From Lachnospiraceae bacterium (lineage in GTDB: Bacteria; Bacillota; Clostridia; Lachnospirales; Lachnospiraceae): a stretch of DNA of 64,000 nucleotides. The notes beneath the pieces were generated by a model. The model searched no databases and had not been told where the DNA came from. It worked only from the letters and a program-made list of their open reading frames with translations. Position 1 is the first letter of the stretch. Each line of letters starts with the position of its first letter. The translations under genes and the position numbers were made by a program. The DNA lies in assembly GCA_029008875.1 (NCBI GenBank), contig JAQXJP010000035.1:62001-126000 (forward strand), given 5' to 3'. This document shows positions 25,153-33,542 of this stretch, piece by piece.

Positions 25153-26787
25153 TTACCAGCCACTTTCCGTGAACCGAACCTGCTGGTTCGGCTCAACCGG
25201 TTTTGTGGTGGTGGTAATTACGTATTCATATCCTTCCAGCGCTCCGGAGATGGCAGAATTGGTATCATCCGAAGCAATCACTTCCACGTCCACCCGGCGC
25301 GCATAATAGCGATTCCCCAAAGGTGTGCTCTTGGATTCGATGATCAGAATGAACTTTCCGTTGGAATCCTCCCGAATGCTGCTGGTGGGGACAATCAAAT
25401 CGTAGTTGGCGCTGCGCTCACCGATGGAAAGCGTGTAATTGTCACCCGCATTGACATCCTCTCCGCTCATCTCGCACACCACCTCGCACTGGCTCTTATC
25501 CGCAGTGTTCTTCTTGATGGCAGTGACGCGTGCGTTGATATCATCCCCGTACCAGTTGTTCACCACCTTGGCCTCGTCTCCCACCTTGATTTTCTTCGCC
25601 TGTTCCGCAGTGATGGTAAACTTCAGGGTCATTCCCATATTTTCCGGCTGAATCACCATCATGGTCTCCCCGGCCGGAACAGTCTGGCCCGCGGTGTAGG
25701 TAATCTCCGTGACGGTACCCGCGATTGGGGATGTGATTTCGGCTCCCACTGCCCCCGCCTCCAGTTCGGCCAGATCCGCCCGAAGGGTCTTCAAGTTTGC
25801 ATACTGGTAGGACAGATTGATCTCGGTCTCCATAGCGGAGGACAACTGTGTCAGGTTCGCTTTTGCCGCCTCCAGTGCAGCCTCCGCCTTCTTCAGTTCG
25901 GAATTCTCCGCAGCGGCGGTTTTGTTGCTCAAAGCAGTCTGCGCGTCAGCCGTCGCTTGAGAGTAGGGCACCAGAGCCTGCTTGGCACTGGTGAGGGCCG
26001 CATTCTTGGCCGTGATGTTGGCCAAAGCGTCATTGTAGGCAGCCTCAGCCGCCGCAAGCCCCGCAGCCACATCACACCCTGTAGGTGGTGTCTGGGTTCC
26101 ATTATCATACGCCTTGTATCGATCCCACTCCGCTTTCGCGTCATCCGCCTGGCTTCTGGCCAGGGCCAGGGCGTCCTCCGCGTTGGTCACCGCCTCGCTG
26201 GCTTTCAACTCCGCCTGCTTTGCCGCATTCAGCTTATTCACCTCCGCGGTGGTATCCACTCCTGAGGAGGAAATTGCCGCAGCGTTCAGCTTATCCACCG
26301 TGGCCTGGGCCGCATCCACAGCCGCCTGGGCCGCCGCCTTCTGTGTCAGCTTTTCGTTGATGGAACTGACTCTTCCCGCTTCAATGTTGTTGCGCTGCTC
26401 CACGGTAAGTCCCGCCTGCAGCACCGCAACCTCGTAGGCCTGCTCCGCGGTGGCAACCTCTGCACGTTTTGCCACAAGCTCCTCACTCTCCGCATCCTCC
26501 AGGGTAAACAGCACGTCGCCCTTCTCCACATCACTTCCCGTCTTGACGCCCACGGTGGCAATCTTGCGAGTTTCCTTGATATTTACGGAGTACCCGTCGG
26601 AGGACTCCACATATCCGCTTCCCCGCACCTTGGAGGTGAGGCTGTCGCTCACCACTCTCTGGGTGCTGACCTCCACCAGGGAACGGTTCATAAATGTATT
26701 GGAAAAAAGAGTCAATATCAACATGATAATCAAAAAAATGATTGCAATGTTTTTAATTTTTTCTTTTCGTTCAGTCGTCATATTCAT
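25153..26787 (-). CDS. HlyD/MacA-family membrane-fusion adaptor
   Basis: This 544-residue protein has one N-terminal membrane helix (about 11-31). A split lipoyl/barrel-sandwich domain follows (VKTGSDVEKGDVLFTLED near 77-95, and GTVTEITYTAGQ near 355). A long Ala/Lys/Glu-rich coiled coil (about 105-335) lies between the halves, then a beta-barrel region. Such adaptors normally couple to ABC or RND exporters. Here it is encoded between sugar-type permeases and the MacB-like fragment, 10 bases after the permease stop. The coiled coil is longer than in most Gram-positive adaptors. Confidence 0.85.
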   Translation of the reverse strand: MNMTTERKEKIKNIAIIFLIIMLILTLFSNTFMNRSLVEVSTQRVVSDSLTSKVRGSGYVESSDGYSVNIKETRKIATVGVKTGSDVEKGDVLFTLEDAESEELVAKRAEVATAEQAYEVAVLQAGLTVEQRNNIEAGRVSSINEKLTQKAAAQAAVDAAQATVDKLNAAAISSSGVDTTAEVNKLNAAKQAELKASEAVTNAEDALALARSQADDAKAEWDRYKAYDNGTQTPPTGCDVAAGLAAAEAAYNDALANITAKNAALTSAKQALVPYSQATADAQTALSNKTAAAENSELKKAEAALEAAKANLTQLSSAMETEINLSYQYANLKTLRADLAELEAGAVGAEITSPIAGTVTEITYTAGQTVPAGETMMVIQPENMGMTLKFTITAEQAKKIKVGDEAKVVNNWYGDDINARVTAIKKNTADKSQCEVVCEMSGEDVNAGDNYTLSIGERSANYDLIVPTSSIREDSNGKFILIIESKSTPLGNRYYARRVDVEVIASDDTNSAISGALEGYEYVITTTTKPVEPNQQVRFTESGW

Positions 26788-26797
26788 CTCAATTACC

Positions 26798-27676
26798 TTA
26801 ACCCTTCACACTGCTCTGATATGCTACACCCTCGACCAGAGATTCCTCTCCGTACATGTACAACAGCAAACACGGAACCATATAGATTGTCGCTGCCGCG
26901 AAGGCCAAACCGATCTCCTGGGCATTGATCTGCGACAGGAAAATGGAGAGAGGATACATATCCGCATCCGAGAAAAATAGCAGTGGTTGCTCCACCATGT
27001 TCCAATAATCCATAAACACCAGAATTACGCAGGATGTTGCAATGCCCTTACAAATCGGCACACATATTTTGATAAAAATCTGCCACTCGTTGGCACCGTC
27101 GATTCTCGCCGCCTCAAACAGCGCCGTGGGAATCCGCTTCATATATTTGGTCAGCAGATACACGGAGAACGGTGAAAAAATTCCCGGCAACCAGATTGCC
27201 CATCTGGTGTCCAGCAGATTCATCCAATCCAGCACCAGATAGTTTGGCACCAGAGTAACCTGATATGGCATCAAAAGCAAAATCACGTAGGCAAAAAACA
27301 CGATTGCCGCCGCCTTCCCCTTCGCTCTGGTGAACCCGTAGGCTGCGAGAAACGCAACCGCAAGCTGAAACACCACGATGGGAACCACCAAAATCAGGGA
27401 ATTCCAAAACTTTATCAAGTAATCCGGACTCTTAATTAATATGGTAAAATACTGGGAAAAACTCACCATGTCCGGAATAAATTTCAAATTCACTGTCTGT
27501 GAAATAAACCCTTTTCCACCCGTCTCAGTCTTCTGAAAAATCATTCCGTAGTTGGAAGTAATCTCCGATGCCGCCATAAAGGAGTTGGTGATGGTGAGCA
27601 CAATCGGAATCAACACCAGAATGGCCGTTGACACTGCCAGGACGGTGAGAAGCACTTTTGTAAATTTCTTTTTCAT
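26798..27676 (-). CDS. Carbohydrate ABC transporter permease, MalG-like
   Basis: The 292 residues form six predicted membrane helices and carry the EAA loop EAARIDGANEWQIFIKICVP that docks to the ATPase. It belongs to the inner-membrane permeases of CUT1 sugar importers. It overlaps the MalF-like gene by 4 bases. No ATPase is encoded nearby; CUT1 systems in Firmicutes often share one MsmK-type ATPase encoded elsewhere. The substrate cannot be told. Confidence 0.92.
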   Translation of the reverse strand: MKKKFTKVLLTVLAVSTAILVLIPIVLTITNSFMAASEITSNYGMIFQKTETGGKGFISQTVNLKFIPDMVSFSQYFTILIKSPDYLIKFWNSLILVVPIVVFQLAVAFLAAYGFTRAKGKAAAIVFFAYVILLLMPYQVTLVPNYLVLDWMNLLDTRWAIWLPGIFSPFSVYLLTKYMKRIPTALFEAARIDGANEWQIFIKICVPICKGIATSCVILVFMDYWNMVEQPLLFFSDADMYPLSIFLSQINAQEIGLAFAAATIYMVPCLLLYMYGEESLVEGVAYQSSVKG

Positions 27677-28578
27677 TCTTCCTCAATGTCCTTTCCGAAA
27701 TGATGCTCCACTCCAAACATAATTCCAATCACCACAATCATAATCAGGCACATGTAGATGGCCGCCGTGGACAACTTCTGGTAATCACCGGAAGCAAAAG
27801 TATTGTTCATGTAATGCTGCAGCATATACAGGGCCCCCACAGGATAATCCCCGGTCAGCATATAGATCTCCCGGAATATCTTGAAGGAATTAATGATGGA
27901 GAGAATGGATGTAAACAAAATCATGGGTGACAGATAGCGGAGCTTCACAATGAAAAATATCTTGATTTTCCCCGCACCGTCAAGCTGTGCCACCTCCACG
28001 GCATCCTTGGGGACATTCCCCAGAGCTGCCAGAAACAGCACCATGTTATATCCCAGATTTTTCCACAGAAACAAAGAGATAATCACCAGAAATCCCGCTG
28101 AGGATTTCAACCATTCCACCGGATCTCCGCCATGCCTTGTCACGATGGCATTAATCACCCCCTTATAGTCAAACAGCACCTGCCAGATCAGCACGATGGA
28201 TGCGGTGGGCACCATGAGGGGAGTCAAAAAGCAACTGCGCAGCTGTGTTCTGGCCGGAATCCCGGAGTCCAACAGCAGCGCCAGAAGAATGGCCAGAATC
28301 ACCACCAAGGGCACTGCGATTGCCGAGAACAGCAACGTGTTCCCCATGGCCGTCTTAAATGCGTTGTTGGTAATCACATTCACATAGTTTTCCAAACCCA
28401 CAAACTCTTTGGAAATGGGGTTGTTTAAAAAGGAATAGTAGATAACAACAAGAAAGGGGAGTACGAAAAAAAGCAATACCCCCACAATGCTCGGTGTCAG
28501 GAATAATCCTGACACCGCCCTCTGTCTTTTTTCTTTGTTCCATTGCACTTTTGTTTTTTGCAATTTGCGTTTCATCAA
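27673..28578 (-). CDS. Carbohydrate ABC transporter permease, MalF/UgpA-like
   Basis: This 301-residue permease has six predicted helices, a cytoplasmic N terminus rich in Lys/Gln, and the EAA-type loop EVAQLDGAGKIKIFFIVKL near residues 190-210. It pairs with the MalG-like protein to form the channel. The gene starts 5 bases after the lipoprotein gene and overlaps malG by 4 bases (ATGA), so all are one transcript. Confidence 0.92.
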   Translation of the reverse strand: MMKRKLQKTKVQWNKEKRQRAVSGLFLTPSIVGVLLFFVLPFLVVIYYSFLNNPISKEFVGLENYVNVITNNAFKTAMGNTLLFSAIAVPLVVILAILLALLLDSGIPARTQLRSCFLTPLMVPTASIVLIWQVLFDYKGVINAIVTRHGGDPVEWLKSSAGFLVIISLFLWKNLGYNMVLFLAALGNVPKDAVEVAQLDGAGKIKIFFIVKLRYLSPMILFTSILSIINSFKIFREIYMLTGDYPVGALYMLQHYMNNTFASGDYQKLSTAAIYMCLIMIVVIGIMFGVEHHFGKDIEEE

Positions 28579-28583
28579 AACCT

Positions 28584-31001
28584 CTATTTTGTCTCACTCA
28601 AATAAATTTCCATACGGCTTTGTACTTTGGAAGCCACACTCTCTACGGACTGTTCTCCGGAGAAGTAGAACTGTGCCTCCTCGTTGATGATGTTGAAGAC
28701 GTCATTGCTCACACTTCCGCTGATTGCAGTGGTGTCTGCCAGAAGTGCCTTCACCTGATCCACATCCTCCTGAGTTGCCGGCTGAATCTCCACTTCGTAA
28801 TTGCCCCAGCCGTAGGTTCCGCCATTGTTCTCATTTTCCTTCATGGCATCCTCGCAGTATTTGTCAAAATCGTCCTGGCGAACGGAAAATCCCCAATAAT
28901 AGTTATTTTCATTGGTGTTCGGAAGATAGAACTGACGCAAGAACTCCCATGCCAGAGCTTTATCGTCGCAATTCTTGGTGATGCCGTACACATAGTTGAA
29001 GGACATGAGCGCTCCGTTGCCCTCCGCGGTAGGGTATCCGATAAAGGTGATATCATCCCCCATCACCACGCGCTGCAACTGCATATCGTTGAAATCTCCC
29101 AGATAGTACTCGGAGCAAAGGGTTTTTCCCTCGTGAAGCAGCTCTGCCGTATCCACATCATCCTCCCACTGGAAGGTCTCCGGGAACATGTTTGCGTATT
29201 CCAGCACCTGTACAAATTCTTCGTTGTCAAAATTGCAGCTTCCGCTCTCCACATCCACGAAGGTGGAGTAATTCAGATTCACCAGGTTCCGCAGTGCCTG
29301 CTCTCTCTCCATACCATAGAACAACTGGGTTCCCTCCGGCTTGCTTGCCAGAAGTGCCTGGGCGTCGCTGACGCTCCATCCCGGTTCGGTTCCCACATCG
29401 GAAGCCCTTGCGACTACGGTCTGCAAGGTAAATGAGGTGGGAAGGGCCACCAACTTGCCGTTCATCTCACATGCGGTAAGTACATTCTGCAGGAAATCGC
29501 TTCTCTTGATTTCCCCGTCGTTGTCAATCACCTCATACAAATCAGATAACAACCCCTTGGCCGCCATGCTGGTAACCTGGGAATAATCGTTGAAAAATAC
29601 AATATCGATATCGGAATCCGACACCACAGCGGTGGTAAAGCTGTCGAGCATAACCTCCCAGTCTTCCGCAGTCTCGTCATAGTACTGATCAATCACAATG
29701 CGGCAATCGGAATGTGTCTTGTTGAACTCGATAACCTTCTGCTCGAAATCGCTGTCCACGTACATACATGCCACGTGAAGCTCCGTAGCCTCCGAAATCT
29801 CGCTCTTGTCGACTTCAGTGAGGAGCGCGATTCCGCAAGTGGACTTATCCGAATTGTAATCATAGCTTCTGGTGACAACCGCCAGCCTGCCGTCGGACAA
29901 AAAGCCAAAAGCGGACACACTGGAACCGGAGATATTGTAACTGAGCCATGAGAGGAATTTCTGGGACTCTTCACTCTTCAGATTGTAGGCATCCAGCTGG
30001 GTTCCGTTGTTCACCAAAATGGTATCGTCATCGTAGGAGATAAAGTTCTCCGCCGGAATCTTGAGGCTCTCCCCAATCTGAGCCTTCTTCACGTCAACCA
30101 GGTGCATTTCCAAATCGGTATCCCCGTATCCGATCACGCCCACAGATCCGTCCGGAAGGGCGCGCACGCCGTACATGTATCCATCCAAATCGATGGTTCC
30201 GGTCTGATTTCCCTCGGAATCATACAGAGAGAGGTAGTAGAGATCCTCGTTTCCGTCATTGTCCCACTTGTTATCCAAGGTAATCAAATTGCCTTCCTTA
30301 TCCACAATCATTCCGTAGCAACTGTAGGAATACTGGTCATCAGAACTTGGAATATCCTTCTGCCACTGAATTTCACCATCCTTGGAGAGTTTCCAAAGCT
30401 GGTTCTTGTAATTAAACTCAGTCCCCATATTTTTCAGGAAGCCGGCATAATTCACCGTTCCGTCCTCTTTGGTGTACTCCTCCACCCAGTAGTTGTTCCA
30501 CTCGTCAACCGCGTCGTTCTCATTGTAACCCCAGTTATCGACAAAAAAAGCGATGACATCGTCGAAGGTTGCGCCGGAGTAATCCTTGTTGGCACTCTCT
30601 TCATCCAACTCGGAGACGTTGGCGTACACAAAGATATTGCCATCCTCGTCCACGGCCATATAGTTAATGTTCACGCCCCCCAGATAGGTCTCTTCCTCGT
30701 CATAGAAAGGCTCCGATTCCCAATATACAGTCTCCTTCTGCTCTACCAGATCGTAACTGTAGATTCCGCTACGGGTATAATCGGAATCCGAGCCACAGTA
30801 GTACAGGGTGTCCCCCTGAAATACATTGCAATAGATTCCATCACTGTAGGATTCCGGCAGTTTCTCCAGATACTCCGCCTTAAAATAGTGCTCATCCCCG
30901 GATTTGGAAGATTTCTTCCCTCCGCAGGCGCAGAGCCCGAGAGCGGTAGCCGCTACAAGTCCAAGCGCAATCCCTCTCTTGACATAACATATCTTCTTCA
31001 T
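28584..31001 (-). CDS. Solute-binding lipoprotein with N-terminal propeller-like domain
   Basis: The 805-residue precursor has a lipoprotein signal peptide with lipobox LCAC (Cys26). Residues from about 45 to 395 consist of repeated short beta segments with patterns such as DEDGNIF, DKEGNLIT and LPDGSVGV, typical of a beta-propeller. From about residue 400 (ELHVACMYVDSDFEQKVIEF) it is a classical extracellular solute-binding domain. Ordinary CUT1 binding proteins are 400-450 residues, so the propeller is an addition. It is the first gene of the five-gene transporter operon and would be displayed on the outer face of the membrane. Confidence 0.85.
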   Translation of the reverse strand: MKKICYVKRGIALGLVAATALGLCACGGKKSSKSGDEHYFKAEYLEKLPESYSDGIYCNVFQGDTLYYCGSDSDYTRSGIYSYDLVEQKETVYWESEPFYDEEETYLGGVNINYMAVDEDGNIFVYANVSELDEESANKDYSGATFDDVIAFFVDNWGYNENDAVDEWNNYWVEEYTKEDGTVNYAGFLKNMGTEFNYKNQLWKLSKDGEIQWQKDIPSSDDQYSYSCYGMIVDKEGNLITLDNKWDNDGNEDLYYLSLYDSEGNQTGTIDLDGYMYGVRALPDGSVGVIGYGDTDLEMHLVDVKKAQIGESLKIPAENFISYDDDTILVNNGTQLDAYNLKSEESQKFLSWLSYNISGSSVSAFGFLSDGRLAVVTRSYDYNSDKSTCGIALLTEVDKSEISEATELHVACMYVDSDFEQKVIEFNKTHSDCRIVIDQYYDETAEDWEVMLDSFTTAVVSDSDIDIVFFNDYSQVTSMAAKGLLSDLYEVIDNDGEIKRSDFLQNVLTACEMNGKLVALPTSFTLQTVVARASDVGTEPGWSVSDAQALLASKPEGTQLFYGMEREQALRNLVNLNYSTFVDVESGSCNFDNEEFVQVLEYANMFPETFQWEDDVDTAELLHEGKTLCSEYYLGDFNDMQLQRVVMGDDITFIGYPTAEGNGALMSFNYVYGITKNCDDKALAWEFLRQFYLPNTNENNYYWGFSVRQDDFDKYCEDAMKENENNGGTYGWGNYEVEIQPATQEDVDQVKALLADTTAISGSVSNDVFNIINEEAQFYFSGEQSVESVASKVQSRMEIYLSETK

Positions 31002-31052
31002 ACATTTCCTCCATTTGAATCATCTCATACTACATTTATTTCCTAATAATAG

Positions 31053-31081
31053 ATTATAGAATCCCATACCAAAAAACAAGG
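31053..31081 (-). promoter_or_regulatory. Possible promoter of the lipoprotein-transporter operon
   Basis: A perfect TATAAT (31053-31058, minus strand) is paired only with a poor -35 (CCTTGT at 17 bases). GGAGGAAATGT precedes the ATG at 31001. Weak -35 boxes often mean an activator is needed. Confidence 0.4.
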
Positions 31082-31137
31082 GAGAAAACCTTATGATTTT
31101 CTTAATATTTCGGATTACTTCTTCATAAATTGGAAGT

Positions 31138-32943
31138 ATGATAAATCATACCAAAATCGAACCGCAACTGCAAAATGCATTGAAAGCCACTCCCCGGGAA
31201 TTAATTCAGTCCCCCGAGCTCGCCTTCGGAAGCTCCACCGGGGTGAATGCCGTCCCAGAGTGGGATGTCATATTGCGCTACTCCGGGGAATGGGACAACA
31301 TACAATCAGCACTTCCGGAAATGGAATACACCCTGCTGTTGGGTCAATACGCCATCGCCAGACTCACGGAGCAGGAACTGTATTCCATCAGCACTCTCCC
31401 CCAAATACTCTTTGTGGAGAAAACAAAGCGTTTCTACTACGAACTCTACCACAATAAGGATCTCTTTCATTCGCCGGATACCCTCCGGGTGCAACAGCAA
31501 TCCACCTCCCTCTCCGGCCGCGGAGTCCTGGTGGCCATCATCGACTCCGGCATAGACTACTTCCATCCGGATTTCCGCAATTCCGACGGCACCACCCGCA
31601 TCGTGAAACTTTGGGACCAAAATCTCTCCCCCGATCCGTCCCGGGATTTTTTCTCCCCCGAGGGCTACCGTCTCGGGGTGGTTTTTGACGCCCAACACAT
31701 CAACCGGGCTCTTTCGGCGCCCACAGCACAGGAATCCCTGGCCATCTGCCCCAGCACGGACCGCTCCGGCCACGGCACCTTTGTGGCCGGGGTGGCTGCC
31801 GGGAACGGCTCCTCCTCCGCCGGCATTTTTCGCGGGGTGGCTTACGAAGCCGATTTGTTGGTGGTGAAAGTGGAATCCGCCTCTTTGCAGACGGACACCG
31901 GAACCGGCTCTCTGATGCAGGCCATCGACTTTTGCGTCCGGGAGAGCATAAGGCGGGGCCAGCCCCTCTCCATCAATCTGAGCTACGGAAATTCCTACGG
32001 TTCCCACGCCGGAACCTCCCTGTTGGAAAAATACATCGACAGCATCTTTGACTTTGCCAAATGCAGCATCTCCGTGGGTTCAGGAAACGAGGGAGCCGCC
32101 CCGGGCCACACCGGCGCTGACCACACGGTCCGGGGGCGCAACGAGCTTTTCATCACCGATTTTGTGACCTCTCTCTCGGTGCAGCTTTGGAAAAACTATT
32201 TGACCGACATCAACCTGGAAATCCTAACCCCCTCCATGGAAGCCCTCTATGTCACAAACATGCCCGGTGTCTCTCGCTATCGCATCGGAAATACCACCCT
32301 TCTTGTGGCATATGGTGAGCCCACGCCCTACAGCCCCTTCCAGGAAATCTACATGGAATTCTTCCCGGATTCCTCCTATCTGGCTCCGGGAATCTGGCAG
32401 TTTGCGGTCAACTCCACCGGGAGCCGGGATCCCGCCTATGAATTGTGGCTTCCGGTGGAATCCGCCATCTCCGGTTCCGCTGCCTTTTTGCAACCGGATC
32501 CCTACCTCACTCTGACCATCCCCTCCTCCTCCACCGGATGTATCACCGTGGGCGCATACGACTCTGCCACCGATACCTACGCTCCTTTTTCCGGCAGGGG
32601 TGAGTTTCGCCAAGCCCAGACAGGTCAGGCTCCCCGCCTCCCTTGGAGTGCCCATCCCCAAAAGCCGGATCTGGTGGCTCCCGGCGTGGAGATCACCTCC
32701 TGCGCTGTGGGCGGGGGCTACACCCAGCGAACAGGCACCTCCATGGCCACCCCCTTCGTGGCCGGCTCTGCGGCCCTGCTCATGCAATGGGGCATCGTGG
32801 AGGGCAACGATCCCTTCCTCTACGGGGAAAAACTCAAAGCCTACCTCTGCAAGGGAGCGCGTCCCCTTCCCGGTTTTTCCCAGTATCCCAACCCCCAGGT
32901 GGGCTGGGGCGCACTGTCCCTTGCGGACAGCTTTCCTTCCTGA
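31138..32943 (+). CDS. Csp-like subtilisin-family (S8) serine protease
   Basis: The 601-residue protein has an N-terminal prodomain-like segment (about 1-120) and no signal peptide. The catalytic triad is intact: Asp in VAIIDSGIDYFHPDF, His in RSGHGTFVAGVAAG and Ser in GTSMATPFVAGSAALL, with the oxyanion Asn in GSGNEG. A jelly-roll-like insertion of roughly 150 residues lies between the Asn and Ser motifs. This layout matches the clostridial CspA/B/C germination proteases, of which CspB is the active form that cleaves pro-SleC. The ribosome site is weak (GGAAGT directly before the ATG). No sleC or partner csp gene is nearby. Confidence 0.87.
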   Translation: MINHTKIEPQLQNALKATPRELIQSPELAFGSSTGVNAVPEWDVILRYSGEWDNIQSALPEMEYTLLLGQYAIARLTEQELYSISTLPQILFVEKTKRFYYELYHNKDLFHSPDTLRVQQQSTSLSGRGVLVAIIDSGIDYFHPDFRNSDGTTRIVKLWDQNLSPDPSRDFFSPEGYRLGVVFDAQHINRALSAPTAQESLAICPSTDRSGHGTFVAGVAAGNGSSSAGIFRGVAYEADLLVVKVESASLQTDTGTGSLMQAIDFCVRESIRRGQPLSINLSYGNSYGSHAGTSLLEKYIDSIFDFAKCSISVGSGNEGAAPGHTGADHTVRGRNELFITDFVTSLSVQLWKNYLTDINLEILTPSMEALYVTNMPGVSRYRIGNTTLLVAYGEPTPYSPFQEIYMEFFPDSSYLAPGIWQFAVNSTGSRDPAYELWLPVESAISGSAAFLQPDPYLTLTIPSSSTGCITVGAYDSATDTYAPFSGRGEFRQAQTGQAPRLPWSAHPQKPDLVAPGVEITSCAVGGGYTQRTGTSMATPFVAGSAALLMQWGIVEGNDPFLYGEKLKAYLCKGARPLPGFSQYPNPQVGWGALSLADSFPS

Positions 32944-33485
32944 CCGTAGCCCTGCCATACAACCTCCCCCTGCCTGTCCCCGACTCCCACCGTGGCCCCC
33001 CTGCCTTGCCCTCCGGCAGCCTCCTTGCGAAACCTATTTGTTCCATCTTGTTTTCTGACGGCTTGCCTGTGCTTCTCTCCATACTTACTGTCCGCCAAGA
33101 CGTGGACACCGCGGCGTCTTTGTTTGCCTGGGACGGAGTAAGGCTTCGAACACTAACTGGCTCTAAGACGTACCGTCCACTTCTTTTATGAGAAAAACCG
33201 CGGCTGTGGAACTCCCTTCGGTCAAACAGGTCCTCGCCGCGGTGGTATCAGTGTCCGGGCACGTCAAGAGCCAGTAAGTATTCTGCAGAAATACTCCGTC
33301 CCGGGCAAACGAAGGCGTCGAGGTGTTCACAGGTTGTCGTACAGTAATAAGAAGCACAGGCCGCGCCTAGAAAACCACGATTCACAAAGCGGTTTCGCAA
33401 GGAGGCTGCCGGAGGGCAAGGCAGGGGGCCGCGGTGGGAATGCCGGGAACTGGCAGTGTGGGGGAAGCTGTATGACAGGCCTGCA
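32944..33485 (-). repeat. Giant palindromic element 1 with conserved core
   Basis: The interval between the protease stop and the permease terminator is one long imperfect inverted repeat centred near 33215. The outer arm 32984-33029 (tcccaccgtgg...ctccttgcg) is nearly the exact reverse complement of 33394-33438, and pairing continues through the inner arms 33061-33178 and 33245-33370. The apex stem is ACCGCGG/CCGCGGT (33198-33204, 33237-33243). Core motifs on the minus strand: GGAGTATTTCTGCAGAA (33281-33297), GAGGACCTGTTTGA (33222-33235), GAGTTCCACAGCCGCG (33199-33214) and CTTAGAGCC followed by TCGAAGCCTTACTCCG (33134-33167). The same motifs in the same order occur in element 2. ORFs inside are fragmentary. 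Confidence 0.85.
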
Positions 33486-33486
33486 G

Positions 33487-33525
33487 TCAAAAAGAGGGCT
33501 GCACACGGTCATGTGTGCAGCCCTC
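33487..33525 (-). terminator. Intrinsic terminator of the purine permease gene
   Basis: GAGGGCTGCACAC (33494-33506) pairs perfectly with GTGTGCAGCCCTC (33513-33525), a 13-bp stem. On the minus strand it is followed by TTTTTG. It lies 18 bases after the permease stop and abuts palindromic element 1. Confidence 0.92.
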
Positions 33526-33542
33526 TGTCTGTTGAAATAAAA

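Noticed and set aside
33163-33490. Short ORFs in palindromic element 1 (peptides with RTCLTEGSSTAAVF or LPALPSGSL-like runs)
   Set aside because: Frames differ between the two elements and arise from the inverted repeat; no start signals. Kept as sequence-family evidence only.
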